Positions 28,974-37,901 of a stretch of DNA of 64,000 nt are shown piece by piece. The position numbers and the translations under genes were made by a program. Where the stretch lies: assembly GCF_019021925.1 (NCBI RefSeq), contig NZ_CP058990.1, forward strand, positions 2,258,001 to 2,322,000. Reading direction: 5' to 3'. Source of the DNA: Cellulophaga sp. HaHaR_3_176 (GTDB lineage Bacteria > Bacteroidota > Bacteroidia > Flavobacteriales > Flavobacteriaceae). Numbering within the stretch: position 1 is the first letter of the stretch; each line of letters opens with the position of its first letter. The notes under the pieces were generated by a model. It saw only the letters and a list, made by a program, of their open reading frames with translations. It had not been told where the DNA came from and ran no database searches.

Positions 28974-30392
28974 TTATTTTAATTCAATTCTAAAACCAGA
29001 AATAGGAATAACTTGATCACTAATCACAGGTATTTTTAAGGTAAGACCCTTTGTGGTTTGCTTCCATTTTGCATTTTTTGAACTGTCTAGTGGTGTCACC
29101 GATTTTATTTTAGCTCCGTTTTTTGTCGCTAATGCCGTAATGGTTACTTCTTCAGTAGTTGTACTGCACACGTAGGCATAGATAAAGTTATTCTTTGTTG
29201 TGAATATTACTTCTGGGAAAATGTCTTTAGAAGTGCCATCATGCAAATTATCTTTCATGGTATCTTCTTCTTCAGAAGCATTAGTTTCCTTAACGCTTTC
29301 AACAATTTCTGTAAGTCTTTCACTTTGTACGCTCCATGGTTTAGAGCCATAGATGCCTTCAGCATTCTGTTTGATCCAAGAACCCATTTCAGCTAATCGT
29401 TCTTGCGCTAAATCTGTAATTTCTCCTTTTGCAGTTGGACCGTTATTCAATAATAAATTCCCTCCTTTACTTACAATTTCAAGAAGTTGTCTGGTCATTA
29501 ATTCTGAAGATTTATAAACGGTATCATACTCAATATACCCCCAATTTTTCCCCATGGTAATACATGCTTCCCAAGGTTCTACTTCCAAGCCATCAACAAT
29601 TTCTTGCTCAGTAACTTTATAGTCTCCAAAACCATGTTTAATACGGCTGTTTATAATACAATGAGGTTGTAAATCAAGTATCAACTCTCTCAATTCTTTG
29701 CTTTCTTCAGAACTAATTAATTCTGGAGTATCAAACCACATAACATCAATTTTCCCATATTGGGTAAGTAATTCTTTTACTTGTGGCTTCACTTTTCGTT
29801 CAAAATAACGACTAAACACTTTTATATCTTCATCTGGATAATCTACCAAATTACTACGTCCGCCTTTATGTGGCCAATTTGTTGCCACATCAGGATCTTC
29901 CCAATCACGACCTAAAGAGTAATAAAACCCAAATTTCATGTCGTGCTTATGGCAAGCGGCCACCAATTCTTTCATAGGATCTTTGGCGTAGGGTGTTCTA
30001 CTTTTTATATTATAATCGTTTGACGGAGAATCAAACATTGCAAAGCCATCATGGTGTTTAGAGGTGATGATGATATATTTCATGCCTGCCTCCTTTGCGG
30101 TAAGCACCCATTTTTCTGCATCAAAGTTAGTCGGGTTAAAATCGTCTGCAATAGTAGCATACTCTTTTAAAGCTATTTTTTCATGAATCATGAAATGTTC
30201 ATTTCCTTTTGCTACATGTCCATCCCAATACCCAGCAGTCTGCGAGTATAAACCCCAATGCATAAACATACCAAATTTGGCATCTTTCCACCAGTCCATT
30301 TTATCGGATGATTGGGCTAAGGCACTACTCATAAAAATAATTACAAAACCTAAACTCAAATAAAAATTTCTACAGCATACGTCGTTCTTCAT
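28974..30392 (-). CDS. GH29 alpha-L-fucosidase (first copy)
   Basis: A 472-residue exported protein (signal to about residue 27). The GH29 barrel shows DAKFGMFMHWGLYSQ, TSKHHDGFAMFDS and the nucleophile region IDVMWFDTPEL, with WEACITMGKNWGY further on. GH29 enzymes remove terminal alpha-L-fucose with retention. A short beta domain of about 110 residues follows the barrel. It is 36 nt downstream of a second, divergent GH29 gene. Confidence 0.93.
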   Translation of the reverse strand: MKNDVCCRNFYLSLGFVIIFMSSALAQSSDKMDWWKDAKFGMFMHWGLYSQTAGYWDGHVAKGNEHFMIHEKIALKEYATIADDFNPTNFDAEKWVLTAKEAGMKYIIITSKHHDGFAMFDSPSNDYNIKSRTPYAKDPMKELVAACHKHDMKFGFYYSLGRDWEDPDVATNWPHKGGRSNLVDYPDEDIKVFSRYFERKVKPQVKELLTQYGKIDVMWFDTPELISSEESKELRELILDLQPHCIINSRIKHGFGDYKVTEQEIVDGLEVEPWEACITMGKNWGYIEYDTVYKSSELMTRQLLEIVSKGGNLLLNNGPTAKGEITDLAQERLAEMGSWIKQNAEGIYGSKPWSVQSERLTEIVESVKETNASEEEDTMKDNLHDGTSKDIFPEVIFTTKNNFIYAYVCSTTTEEVTITALATKNGAKIKSVTPLDSSKNAKWKQTTKGLTLKIPVISDQVIPISGFRIELK

Positions 30393-30428
30393 TGGTTCTT
30401 ATTTATGATTCAATTTAGCATTAAATTC

Positions 30429-31730
30429 TTATTTAGTAATAAACTCTACATCTGTAATTTTTACCACAATTGGGTTTGGCCATACTTTATCGTTATAAAG
30501 CCTCTGTGCTCTACTTATTGATATTTCTAACAAATCCTTATGCTGTATAAACCGAGACGTCGGCGTATTTTCTGGCCAATATTCTACTATCAAATCATTC
30601 TGCCCTAATACAGAAACAGTAGTTTTTTTAGTCGATTTTATGTTTTTTAAAAGAAAATTTCTTCTAAAACCTTTAAACCAATCTTTTTGTCCTGTAATAA
30701 ATACATATGCGGTATTTTCATCTTTATCTTTTGTAAACCACATATCACCATCTTTAACAATAGTAGGTACTGGCCTTACATTTTTAACACCTTCTTCATT
30801 CACATACATCCAAAGTCCTATTTCACGCAAACGTTCTTCTTGCTCTAAAGGAATTTCACCATTTGGCTTAGGGCCTATATTCATCAAAAAATTTCCACCT
30901 TTAGCTCTAATTTCTATTAATTTCTCAATTAATTCTGAACCATCTTTATATTCTTCATTTGTAGGTTTGTATTGCCATTGCGTACCCATCGTCATACACG
31001 TTTCCCAAGGGCCAGGCATAGCGCCACCGGGAATAGATTGTTCTGGAGTACTCATTTCTCCTCTGGTCACCACAATATCCGGATTTATTTCATGAACATA
31101 TTGCGCCATTGGCTTAGCTTGGAATGCATCAAAAAACATCACATCTATAGGGCCGTAATTATTAATTAGCTCTTTAACTTGTAATTTATCGTATTCAAAA
31201 AGCTCTTTATTTGCCGTTACTTGTGTCATTGGACCTTTTCGAGAAATTAAATGTCCTTGTTTATGGATAAAACTAAAATCTTCAGGAGAAAAATAAATAC
31301 CTACTTTTAAATTGTATTTACGTAATGCTGTTATTAATTCTCCAACAATATCTTTACCATAAGGCGTATTCATGATATTAAAGTCCGTCGTTTTTGTATC
31401 CCACATACAAAATCCGTTATGGTGTTTTGCAGTAAAAACAACATATTCTGCACCCGCTACTTTAAATAAACGCGCCCATTCATCAGCATCAAATTTATCT
31501 GGATAAAATGTTTTAGGAAGTTCGTTAAAATACTTATTCACATAATCATCAGAAGCCCCCACTAAAGAGTGACTAATAACACTCCCCAATTGTGAATCCA
31601 TACTCCAATGGACAAAAATTCCGAAGCCCATATCCATAAAATCTTCGTTGAGTTCTGGTTTATTTTTCAATTGTGAAAATGCTGAAAAGCAAACGAAAAA
31701 TAGTATTACAAATGTGTATTTAGATTTCAT
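30429..31730 (-). CDS. GH29-family alpha-L-fucosidase (second, divergent copy)
   Basis: A 433-residue exported protein. Barrel motifs are GFGIFVHWSMDSQ, FTAKHHNGFCMWDT, the nucleophile region IDVMFFDAFQ and WETCMTMGTQWQY. It differs clearly from its neighbour: the first loop has SMDSQ instead of GLYSQ, and the segment before the acid/base region is short, so a different fucose linkage or substrate is likely. Its start codon overlaps the GH92 stop by 4 nt (ATGA). Confidence 0.88.
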   Translation of the reverse strand: MKSKYTFVILFFVCFSAFSQLKNKPELNEDFMDMGFGIFVHWSMDSQLGSVISHSLVGASDDYVNKYFNELPKTFYPDKFDADEWARLFKVAGAEYVVFTAKHHNGFCMWDTKTTDFNIMNTPYGKDIVGELITALRKYNLKVGIYFSPEDFSFIHKQGHLISRKGPMTQVTANKELFEYDKLQVKELINNYGPIDVMFFDAFQAKPMAQYVHEINPDIVVTRGEMSTPEQSIPGGAMPGPWETCMTMGTQWQYKPTNEEYKDGSELIEKLIEIRAKGGNFLMNIGPKPNGEIPLEQEERLREIGLWMYVNEEGVKNVRPVPTIVKDGDMWFTKDKDENTAYVFITGQKDWFKGFRRNFLLKNIKSTKKTTVSVLGQNDLIVEYWPENTPTSRFIQHKDLLEISISRAQRLYNDKVWPNPIVVKITDVEFITK

Positions 31731-34057
31731 TTATTAGGTTTGTTAGACATTTCTAATAGTAATTCTCCACCAGCAACAACCTCACTTTGTGAAATTTTAT
31801 AATTGTCTATTGGGGCACCATTTAAGGTTATTTTATTTACATACACATTTGTTGAGCTATTGTTAATCGTTTTTATTTTAAACGAACTGTTTGCGTAATA
31901 CGCTGGATTTAATGCAATCGTTACTTCATCAAAAATAGGACTCCCTATTTGGTATTCAGGGTTTTCTTCTGTTCCGCCATTCATTTGAAAAAGGCCTACT
32001 TTGAGTAATACATTTAAACTCCCCATCAAGCCCTGATCTTCATCTCCATTATAACCTGTCGATGGTGCTAAACCACTAAAAGTTTTCGCTATTACTTTAC
32101 GTGTCCAAAATTGCGTAAGGTCTGGTCTGTTTAATTGATTAAACACAAATGAAGTTTGTATCGAGGGTTGGTTACCAAAGTTGATAGGAATTCTACTATA
32201 TTCAGGATGCATTTCTTGAGAATGAGATGAACCTGCTGTAAAGCCTAATTTCTCTGCTTTTTCAAATTGAATATTTAACTTATCAACTGCAGCTTTTTCT
32301 CCTCCCATTAATAATGCCAAACCTTTTAAATCATGTGGAACAAACCATGTAGATTGTGCTCCGTTTGACTCTATAAAGCCGTTTTCAGCTTGATACGGAT
32401 CATAATCTTTTTTCCATACTCCTTGAACATTTTTTGGAGACATCCACCCTATTTCCTTATTAAAAACATTCTTATAGTTTGATGATCGTTTCATAAAGTA
32501 CTCGTAATCTTCAGTATGATTTAATTTCTTTGCGAGTTGTGCCAAAGTCCAATCTTGGTAAGCATACTCCATAGTCATACTAGCTCCATCTTGGTGGCTA
32601 CCAAAATCTCCTTCCGGAATAGGATAAGGAACAAACCCATTATCTATATAATATTTTAAACCGCCACCTAAATTTGTGGTGTGTTCATACCCCGCTTTAC
32701 CCATAATACCATTCAACATATGGTTCTTTTTTAAAGCTTGATAAATACCTTCTAAATCATCTTTTACAATGCCTTTTTGAATAGCACTAACTATAAACGG
32801 TGTAGCAGATGCTCCCGTCATTACATAGGTGTAATTTCCTCCTGATGGTCCTCTAGGAATGAGTCCTCCATCTTTATAATATTGCATTAATGAATGTGTG
32901 AATTCTTCTACAATTTCAGGATAAGCAAGACCCCATAACGTATTTAAAGTCCACTGTGCTCCCCAGAAAGAATCTGAGTTATACTGGTTAAATTTTGGTT
33001 TACCATTAGCACCTAATGGCAATTGCCCTATTTTAAATTCTTTTCCTGTATTATCTGGGTACGCACCATTTACGTCGCTAATTGTTCTACGGCCTTGAAG
33101 GGCATGCCATAAATCGGTGTAAAATCTTTTTTGGTCTTGTTCGGAGCCACCTTTTACTTCAATTCTACTTAATAAACTGTTCCATTCTGTTTTTGAATCG
33201 TCAACAATTTCATTAAAGTCCCAATTCGGTAATTCTTTATCAATATTGGCAATTGCATTTGATACCGATGTGTATGAAATACCAACTTTCATTAGTACTG
33301 AATTTTGATCATCTTTTAAATTAATAAGATAATTACCTGTTTCCTTATCCTTATCCAAAGAAGCTATTTCTGTATTTAATAGCACTTTAAAATATACAGT
33401 TATTGGTTTCGGTCTTCTATGCGTAGGTGTCATTACCAATTTACCTGATAATTCTTTACCATTATTTTGTTCTAAAAAGCCATTTATATTTTCACAAGGG
33501 CCTAATATTGTATTTAAGTTGAATAGTATTCCCTTTTTGCTGTTTTCAGGAAACTTATACTGATGTAAACCTACTCTTTTTGTACTCGTTAATTCTGTTT
33601 TAATTTGATATCTATCTAATTCCAAAGAATGATACCCTGGTACTATTTGCTCAGTTTCATGACTAAATTTCGAATAAAAATCTTTATAAATAGATTGCTT
33701 ATTATTTTCATTAATAGTAACAGGCATTACAGAAACACCCGATAATTGCCATGCATGAATATGACTAAAACCTTTAATTGTGTCTGTTTTATAGCGATAA
33801 CCACTACCCCAAGCGCCTCCTATTTGTGTGTCTGGATTTAAATTTACCATACCAAAAGGACGATTTGCAGACGAAAAGAAAAACCACCTTGAATTTTCTG
33901 AATCTAATAACGGATAAACTTTAGCGGTATAATCTACCGTTTCTTTAATCGTGTTCTGAGCTAATTTATTTTCTGTCTCATCTTTACAAGAAGTAAGAAA
34001 AAGGAGAGAAATACCTAGTAAAGCAACGCTGTTTTTAAGTGTTTTAATTAATCTCAT
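31727..34057 (-). CDS. GH92 alpha-mannosidase lipoprotein
   Basis: A 776-residue lipoprotein (LLFLTSC). GH92 hallmarks are GSGYRYKTDTIKGFSHIHAW, a (alpha/alpha)6 barrel with AYQDWTLAQLAKKL, STWFVPHDLKGLALLMGG, and the C-terminal GYNGDEDQGLMGSLNVLLKV. The usual EGNAWQY catalytic-acid segment appears as ESNGAQST, keeping the Glu and Gln but not the Trp. The family hydrolyses alpha-mannosides in a Ca2+-dependent inverting reaction; the altered segment suggests an unusual aglycone. It lies 5 nt after the GH115-like gene. Confidence 0.9.
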   Translation of the reverse strand: MRLIKTLKNSVALLGISLLFLTSCKDETENKLAQNTIKETVDYTAKVYPLLDSENSRWFFFSSANRPFGMVNLNPDTQIGGAWGSGYRYKTDTIKGFSHIHAWQLSGVSVMPVTINENNKQSIYKDFYSKFSHETEQIVPGYHSLELDRYQIKTELTSTKRVGLHQYKFPENSKKGILFNLNTILGPCENINGFLEQNNGKELSGKLVMTPTHRRPKPITVYFKVLLNTEIASLDKDKETGNYLINLKDDQNSVLMKVGISYTSVSNAIANIDKELPNWDFNEIVDDSKTEWNSLLSRIEVKGGSEQDQKRFYTDLWHALQGRRTISDVNGAYPDNTGKEFKIGQLPLGANGKPKFNQYNSDSFWGAQWTLNTLWGLAYPEIVEEFTHSLMQYYKDGGLIPRGPSGGNYTYVMTGASATPFIVSAIQKGIVKDDLEGIYQALKKNHMLNGIMGKAGYEHTTNLGGGLKYYIDNGFVPYPIPEGDFGSHQDGASMTMEYAYQDWTLAQLAKKLNHTEDYEYFMKRSSNYKNVFNKEIGWMSPKNVQGVWKKDYDPYQAENGFIESNGAQSTWFVPHDLKGLALLMGGEKAAVDKLNIQFEKAEKLGFTAGSSHSQEMHPEYSRIPINFGNQPSIQTSFVFNQLNRPDLTQFWTRKVIAKTFSGLAPSTGYNGDEDQGLMGSLNVLLKVGLFQMNGGTEENPEYQIGSPIFDEVTIALNPAYYANSSFKIKTINNSSTNVYVNKITLNGAPIDNYKISQSEVVAGGELLLEMSNKPNK

Positions 34058-34062
34058 TTTTC

Positions 34063-36126
34063 TTAATTTAAAGTGTCCATTTTTTTAAGATTTGCTTCAA
34101 TAGCATCTAACATCTCATACGTTGGGAAACCATTATTTTGTCGGCGAATACTTATAGAATACCAATTTTCCCATTTGTTATCTAAATCGCCAGTACTTCT
34201 ATGATCAAAAACTATTTTAAGTTTGCTTTTTGCTTCTGGAAGTATTGCCATAGCCTCTTCTAAAAAAGTATCGTCCTTTGTAGTTTCGTATCGCTTTTTA
34301 AGCACTGCCATTTTATGAAGTTCTGTTTCAAACTCAATTAAATCTGTGTACAACTGAACTGGAAGAAAGATATACGAATGGTAAAAAACATCTTTTTTAT
34401 CTGTTTTTTTATATCCTGTTTCTGCTTCAAAAAATGCTTTTTCTAAATATGATTTGGTTCTTGCTGTATTTTCTAAATCTCCTAAAACACGCTCATAATC
34501 ATAAGGGATTGGAGTTTTTCCTGGGCGTACTATTGGAGCATTAGAAAGGTAAGAGACTGCTTCTCTTATTTCCCATAAATGCTCTACATAGCCTTTTCTA
34601 CCTTCTTGTGCTTTATGTAGATATTGCATTGACGCCACAGCGTGTTCTGCAACATTAGGACTGAAATAACGCTCTGTCCAATTTTTATAAAAACTATCAC
34701 TTGTAAAAGTTTCTGGATTGTAACAAACTTGACTATAAGCCTCAAGATTTAATAAGAATGGTCTAAAATTTTGGCCATTAACTAAGCAATATTTATCTGC
34801 TTCATATTTTTGAAACATGTCTTTCATTACCGTTTCAACAAGCTCTGGATACGGGTTATGAACGGTGTGATTTAACCAATACCCTGCATGCATATAGGTG
34901 CCAAAATCAAAACCTTTTGTATCTTCTATTTCGTGGTCAAAAGTTCCAAAACCATGGTCTGACCAAACTACTGTCCAATCTTCTGGAGGGGTGAAACCTT
35001 CATTAAACATTTCCATACCGTCACTATAACAGATGGCTACTTTTTTAGCATCAGGGTTATATTGATCTACAAGAGCACCAAAGGTCTCATAAACTTCATT
35101 AAAAACATCAATTTTAGATTCGCCACAAGAGCTTTTATATTCCCAATCCCAAACTTGATTTCTAGGGCGTAAAACATAAATATCTGTTTTACTTAAAGGT
35201 GTTTTTTCTAAATAATATTTCCAAGCAGTGATCCAGTCTTCTTTATACTCAGCCCAACATTCTGCTTTACTTTCATCCATTGGATGTATTTGGTACCCTA
35301 ATTCAAAATCTATTTGAATTTTCATGCCCTTTAATTTGGCATAATCTATCATCTTGTCTAGATATTCAACATCTATCTGATAGTTCGGGTTTAATTTTTT
35401 ATATTCAGGTCTTACAAAAAATTCTGGCCTGCCCAACATGTCAAAAAATTGGATTGCATTATAACGTAATCGTACTAAAGAGTTTATCATTTCTGTATAA
35501 CTCTCCCAATCGTATTCTAAAAGTTTCCCCCTGTAATTTGCTAATTCATCTACATCATTCTCAAAGTATGCTAAAATTGGCACTTTTGGTGGTGCTATAG
35601 TTTTGGGTTTAAAATCATAAATAGCCGTTTTAGTTTTCGCACTAGGCAATTTACCTGTCCAATATTCAAATGGATCTACACCTAATATTTCTTTTGCGTA
35701 ATCATATATTGCGTATTGAAATCCTTCTACATCAGACCCTCCAATAACAATTGCTTCCTGCTCATTTTCTAGTTTTGTTTTTGCCCAAATTCCTCCTCTT
35801 GACCCTGGTAACTTAGTAGAGAGTACTATTTTTTTATCAGAAGCTAATTTTTTAATAATTGTATTAGATTCTGTAGTTCCAAGTATAAAAAGAGTACCAG
35901 ATTCTGGTAATTTTTCTACATCTGTAAGAATAAAAATTTCTTCATTTACAACCTTAGAAAGGTCTTTTTTTAGATCGTTCACAACCTCTAACTCCACAGC
36001 ATTAGCGGATGAACCAACAATTAAATAATAGTGATCAACGTTAGATTTTGAACATGAAAAAAGCATGAAAAAAACTATGACAGACAAAATGATTGCCACA
36101 TTTTTTTTATAAAGAGTAGTAGTCAT
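34063..36126 (-). CDS. Divergent GH115/GH67-superfamily lipoprotein
   Basis: A 687-residue lipoprotein (signal ending MLFSC). I do not recognise it as an established family, but it aligns by eye with GH115: EAIVIGGSDVEGFQYAIYDY matches the GH115 N-terminal domain motif, MINSLVRLRYNAIQFFD matches the LRLRANTIWP region, DWTVVWSDHGFG matches the LVWTDDNYG strand, and YCLVNGQNFRPFLLNLEAYS matches the NCGDIKPHEYN region. The C-terminal helical part (FYHSYIFLPVQLYTDLIE) also fits. It lacks the GH115 C-terminal domain. A glucuronidase or related exo-enzyme with a new substrate is the best guess. Confidence 0.6.
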   Translation of the reverse strand: MTTTLYKKNVAIILSVIVFFMLFSCSKSNVDHYYLIVGSSANAVELEVVNDLKKDLSKVVNEEIFILTDVEKLPESGTLFILGTTESNTIIKKLASDKKIVLSTKLPGSRGGIWAKTKLENEQEAIVIGGSDVEGFQYAIYDYAKEILGVDPFEYWTGKLPSAKTKTAIYDFKPKTIAPPKVPILAYFENDVDELANYRGKLLEYDWESYTEMINSLVRLRYNAIQFFDMLGRPEFFVRPEYKKLNPNYQIDVEYLDKMIDYAKLKGMKIQIDFELGYQIHPMDESKAECWAEYKEDWITAWKYYLEKTPLSKTDIYVLRPRNQVWDWEYKSSCGESKIDVFNEVYETFGALVDQYNPDAKKVAICYSDGMEMFNEGFTPPEDWTVVWSDHGFGTFDHEIEDTKGFDFGTYMHAGYWLNHTVHNPYPELVETVMKDMFQKYEADKYCLVNGQNFRPFLLNLEAYSQVCYNPETFTSDSFYKNWTERYFSPNVAEHAVASMQYLHKAQEGRKGYVEHLWEIREAVSYLSNAPIVRPGKTPIPYDYERVLGDLENTARTKSYLEKAFFEAETGYKKTDKKDVFYHSYIFLPVQLYTDLIEFETELHKMAVLKKRYETTKDDTFLEEAMAILPEAKSKLKIVFDHRSTGDLDNKWENWYSISIRRQNNGFPTYEMLDAIEANLKKMDTLN

Positions 36127-36171
36127 ATTATTGATATATAAGACTTAAAAAAGGGTGTAAGAATTTAAAAA

Positions 36172-36201
36172 TATTGGCAGGCAAAAACTTACCTGCCAAT
36201 A
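36172..36201 (-). terminator. Hairpin after susD
   Basis: TATTGGCAGG (36172-36181) pairs perfectly with CCTGCCAATA (36192-36201). On the minus strand it lies 36 nt after the susD stop and is followed by ATTTTTAAATT. Such a hairpin after susCD could act as a partial terminator or 3'-end stabiliser that keeps susCD mRNA above that of the enzymes. Confidence 0.6.
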
Positions 36202-36236
36202 AATTTATTTAAAAAACTAATTCAAAAAAATGATGC

Positions 36237-37883
36237 TTAATAACCTGGGTTTTGAGTCATCGTTCCTGGTGAAAGTGTCAATTCCTGAGATGGAATTGGA
36301 CGTAGTAAATGAACATTAGCATCAAATGCACCATGATTTACTACTGCTGGGTTATAAAGGTTTATTCTTTCCTCTAATTTACCAGTTCTTTTTAACACTG
36401 CCCATCTATTATCTTCACCTGCAAGTTCTAATGCACGTTCGTTCAAGATATCATCAATAGTAATAGCTGCATATTCATCAGCTACACCTGTAGCTCTTTC
36501 ACGTACTCTATTAATATGAAATAATGCCTGACCAGAGTTACCTGCACCTAAATATGCTTCTGCAGCAATTAAATGAGTTCCAGCTACTCTAAATACAAAC
36601 GTATCACGTGCTCCTTCTCCTGTTTCATTAAAATCTAAATCATCAAATTTTTTGAAAATTGGAAAATTGGAAAATTCTGTATTTTCAGAGTATAAAAAAG
36701 TTGTACCAGGTATATCAGTTGGTCTACCAAAGCCATATTGATCTGGCTGATATACCCAATGACGATCTAAATGATCTGCTAATTCAACTGCATCTAAAGC
36801 CACTTTAGGAAAATATATAATAGTATCACCTACTGCTATTTCTGCTATACCACCTGACTGCTCTTCGTCTGCAATAAGAGCTCGATGTATTGTAACATCT
36901 TCACGTGAGTCATTTTCAGAAAATAAAGAATAGAAAAATGGTGTAGGCATATTATTATCGCCTTTAAACCCATAAGGATTACTTCTTGAAATACCTGGCA
37001 AGTTAAAAACCTGATACATAAAAAGAGAATGCTTATTATTACTCTTATCTTCAATAATACCTTCTGCTCCAAATTGAGTTGCAAATAACACCTCATCATT
37101 TACTTGATTGTTATAATCAAATACTTCGGCATATGACTGACTTCTGATATCATAAGAGCCTATAGCTTGTTCTGCTAAAGTAGCAGCAGTTGAAAAATCT
37201 GTACTTGAACCAAAAGATAAATATGCTTTCGACAAATACACTTCTGCTAATACATGCTGAGCTGCTCTTTTAGAAAACCTACCTGGTTCAGGAGCGTCTT
37301 CTAAATTTGGAATAGCTGCTTCTAGATCTTCAATTATTTGTGCATAAGTTTCTGCCTCTGTAGAACGAGTATAATCAGAACGAATAGTCAAAGTTTCTTC
37401 CAAATCTAGTACCACACCACCAAATTGTTGCACCAAGTTAAAAAAGGCCAAACCTCTCAATGCTCTTGCTTGTGCTATACCGTAAGCTTTTTCACCTAAA
37501 CGAGATTCACTCCAGCTTATTTGAGTCTCATACCTATTAATTGCTGTATTTGCTTTTGCAATTATATCGTAATTTGAACTCCACAAACCATTAGTATTTG
37601 GAGCTGTAACTCCAACATAGTCATTACCTGCACTAATAGAAGTTACATCATTTTGGCTCGTAAATATATCTGTACCTTCATATTTATAGGTGTAGTTACT
37701 ATAAGCCGAACGTACTTCACCATAAACACCAACTATTAACTGATCTGCGGTATCTTCGTCAATAAAGTTCTCACTAGTTATATCCGAGAATATATCTTCT
37801 TCTATATATTCTTCACAAGAGTTTAACAGCATAGCACATGCTATAAAAGCTGTTGTATATTTTATGTTTTTTAAAAATTTCAT
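36237..37883 (-). CDS. susD: SusD/RagB-family glycan-binding lipoprotein
   Basis: A 548-residue surface lipoprotein with signal ending LLNSC. SusD features are the N-terminal helices with GVYGEVRS, the repeat region ARALRGLAFFNLVQQFGGVVL, and the C-terminal LNERALELAGEDNRWAVLKRTGKLEE. SusD proteins cap the SusC pore and deliver oligosaccharides. It lies 18 nt after susC. Confidence 0.95.
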   Translation of the reverse strand: MKFLKNIKYTTAFIACAMLLNSCEEYIEEDIFSDITSENFIDEDTADQLIVGVYGEVRSAYSNYTYKYEGTDIFTSQNDVTSISAGNDYVGVTAPNTNGLWSSNYDIIAKANTAINRYETQISWSESRLGEKAYGIAQARALRGLAFFNLVQQFGGVVLDLEETLTIRSDYTRSTEAETYAQIIEDLEAAIPNLEDAPEPGRFSKRAAQHVLAEVYLSKAYLSFGSSTDFSTAATLAEQAIGSYDIRSQSYAEVFDYNNQVNDEVLFATQFGAEGIIEDKSNNKHSLFMYQVFNLPGISRSNPYGFKGDNNMPTPFFYSLFSENDSREDVTIHRALIADEEQSGGIAEIAVGDTIIYFPKVALDAVELADHLDRHWVYQPDQYGFGRPTDIPGTTFLYSENTEFSNFPIFKKFDDLDFNETGEGARDTFVFRVAGTHLIAAEAYLGAGNSGQALFHINRVRERATGVADEYAAITIDDILNERALELAGEDNRWAVLKRTGKLEERINLYNPAVVNHGAFDANVHLLRPIPSQELTLSPGTMTQNPGY

Positions 37884-37901
37884 CTTTATATAATTTAAAA
37901 A

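Noticed and set aside
30640..31095. 151-codon open frame on the plus strand inside the second GH29 gene
   Set aside because: It is antisense to a well-supported GH29 barrel and shows no recognisable motif, signal peptide or promoter.
22346..36126. Glucuronoxylan as the main substrate of the PUL
   Set aside because: GH115 and GH3 would fit, but I see no xylanase, arabinofuranosidase or acetylxylan esterase, while GH92, GH29, PI-PLC, phosphatase and MIOX would be unexplained. Kept only as an alternative.
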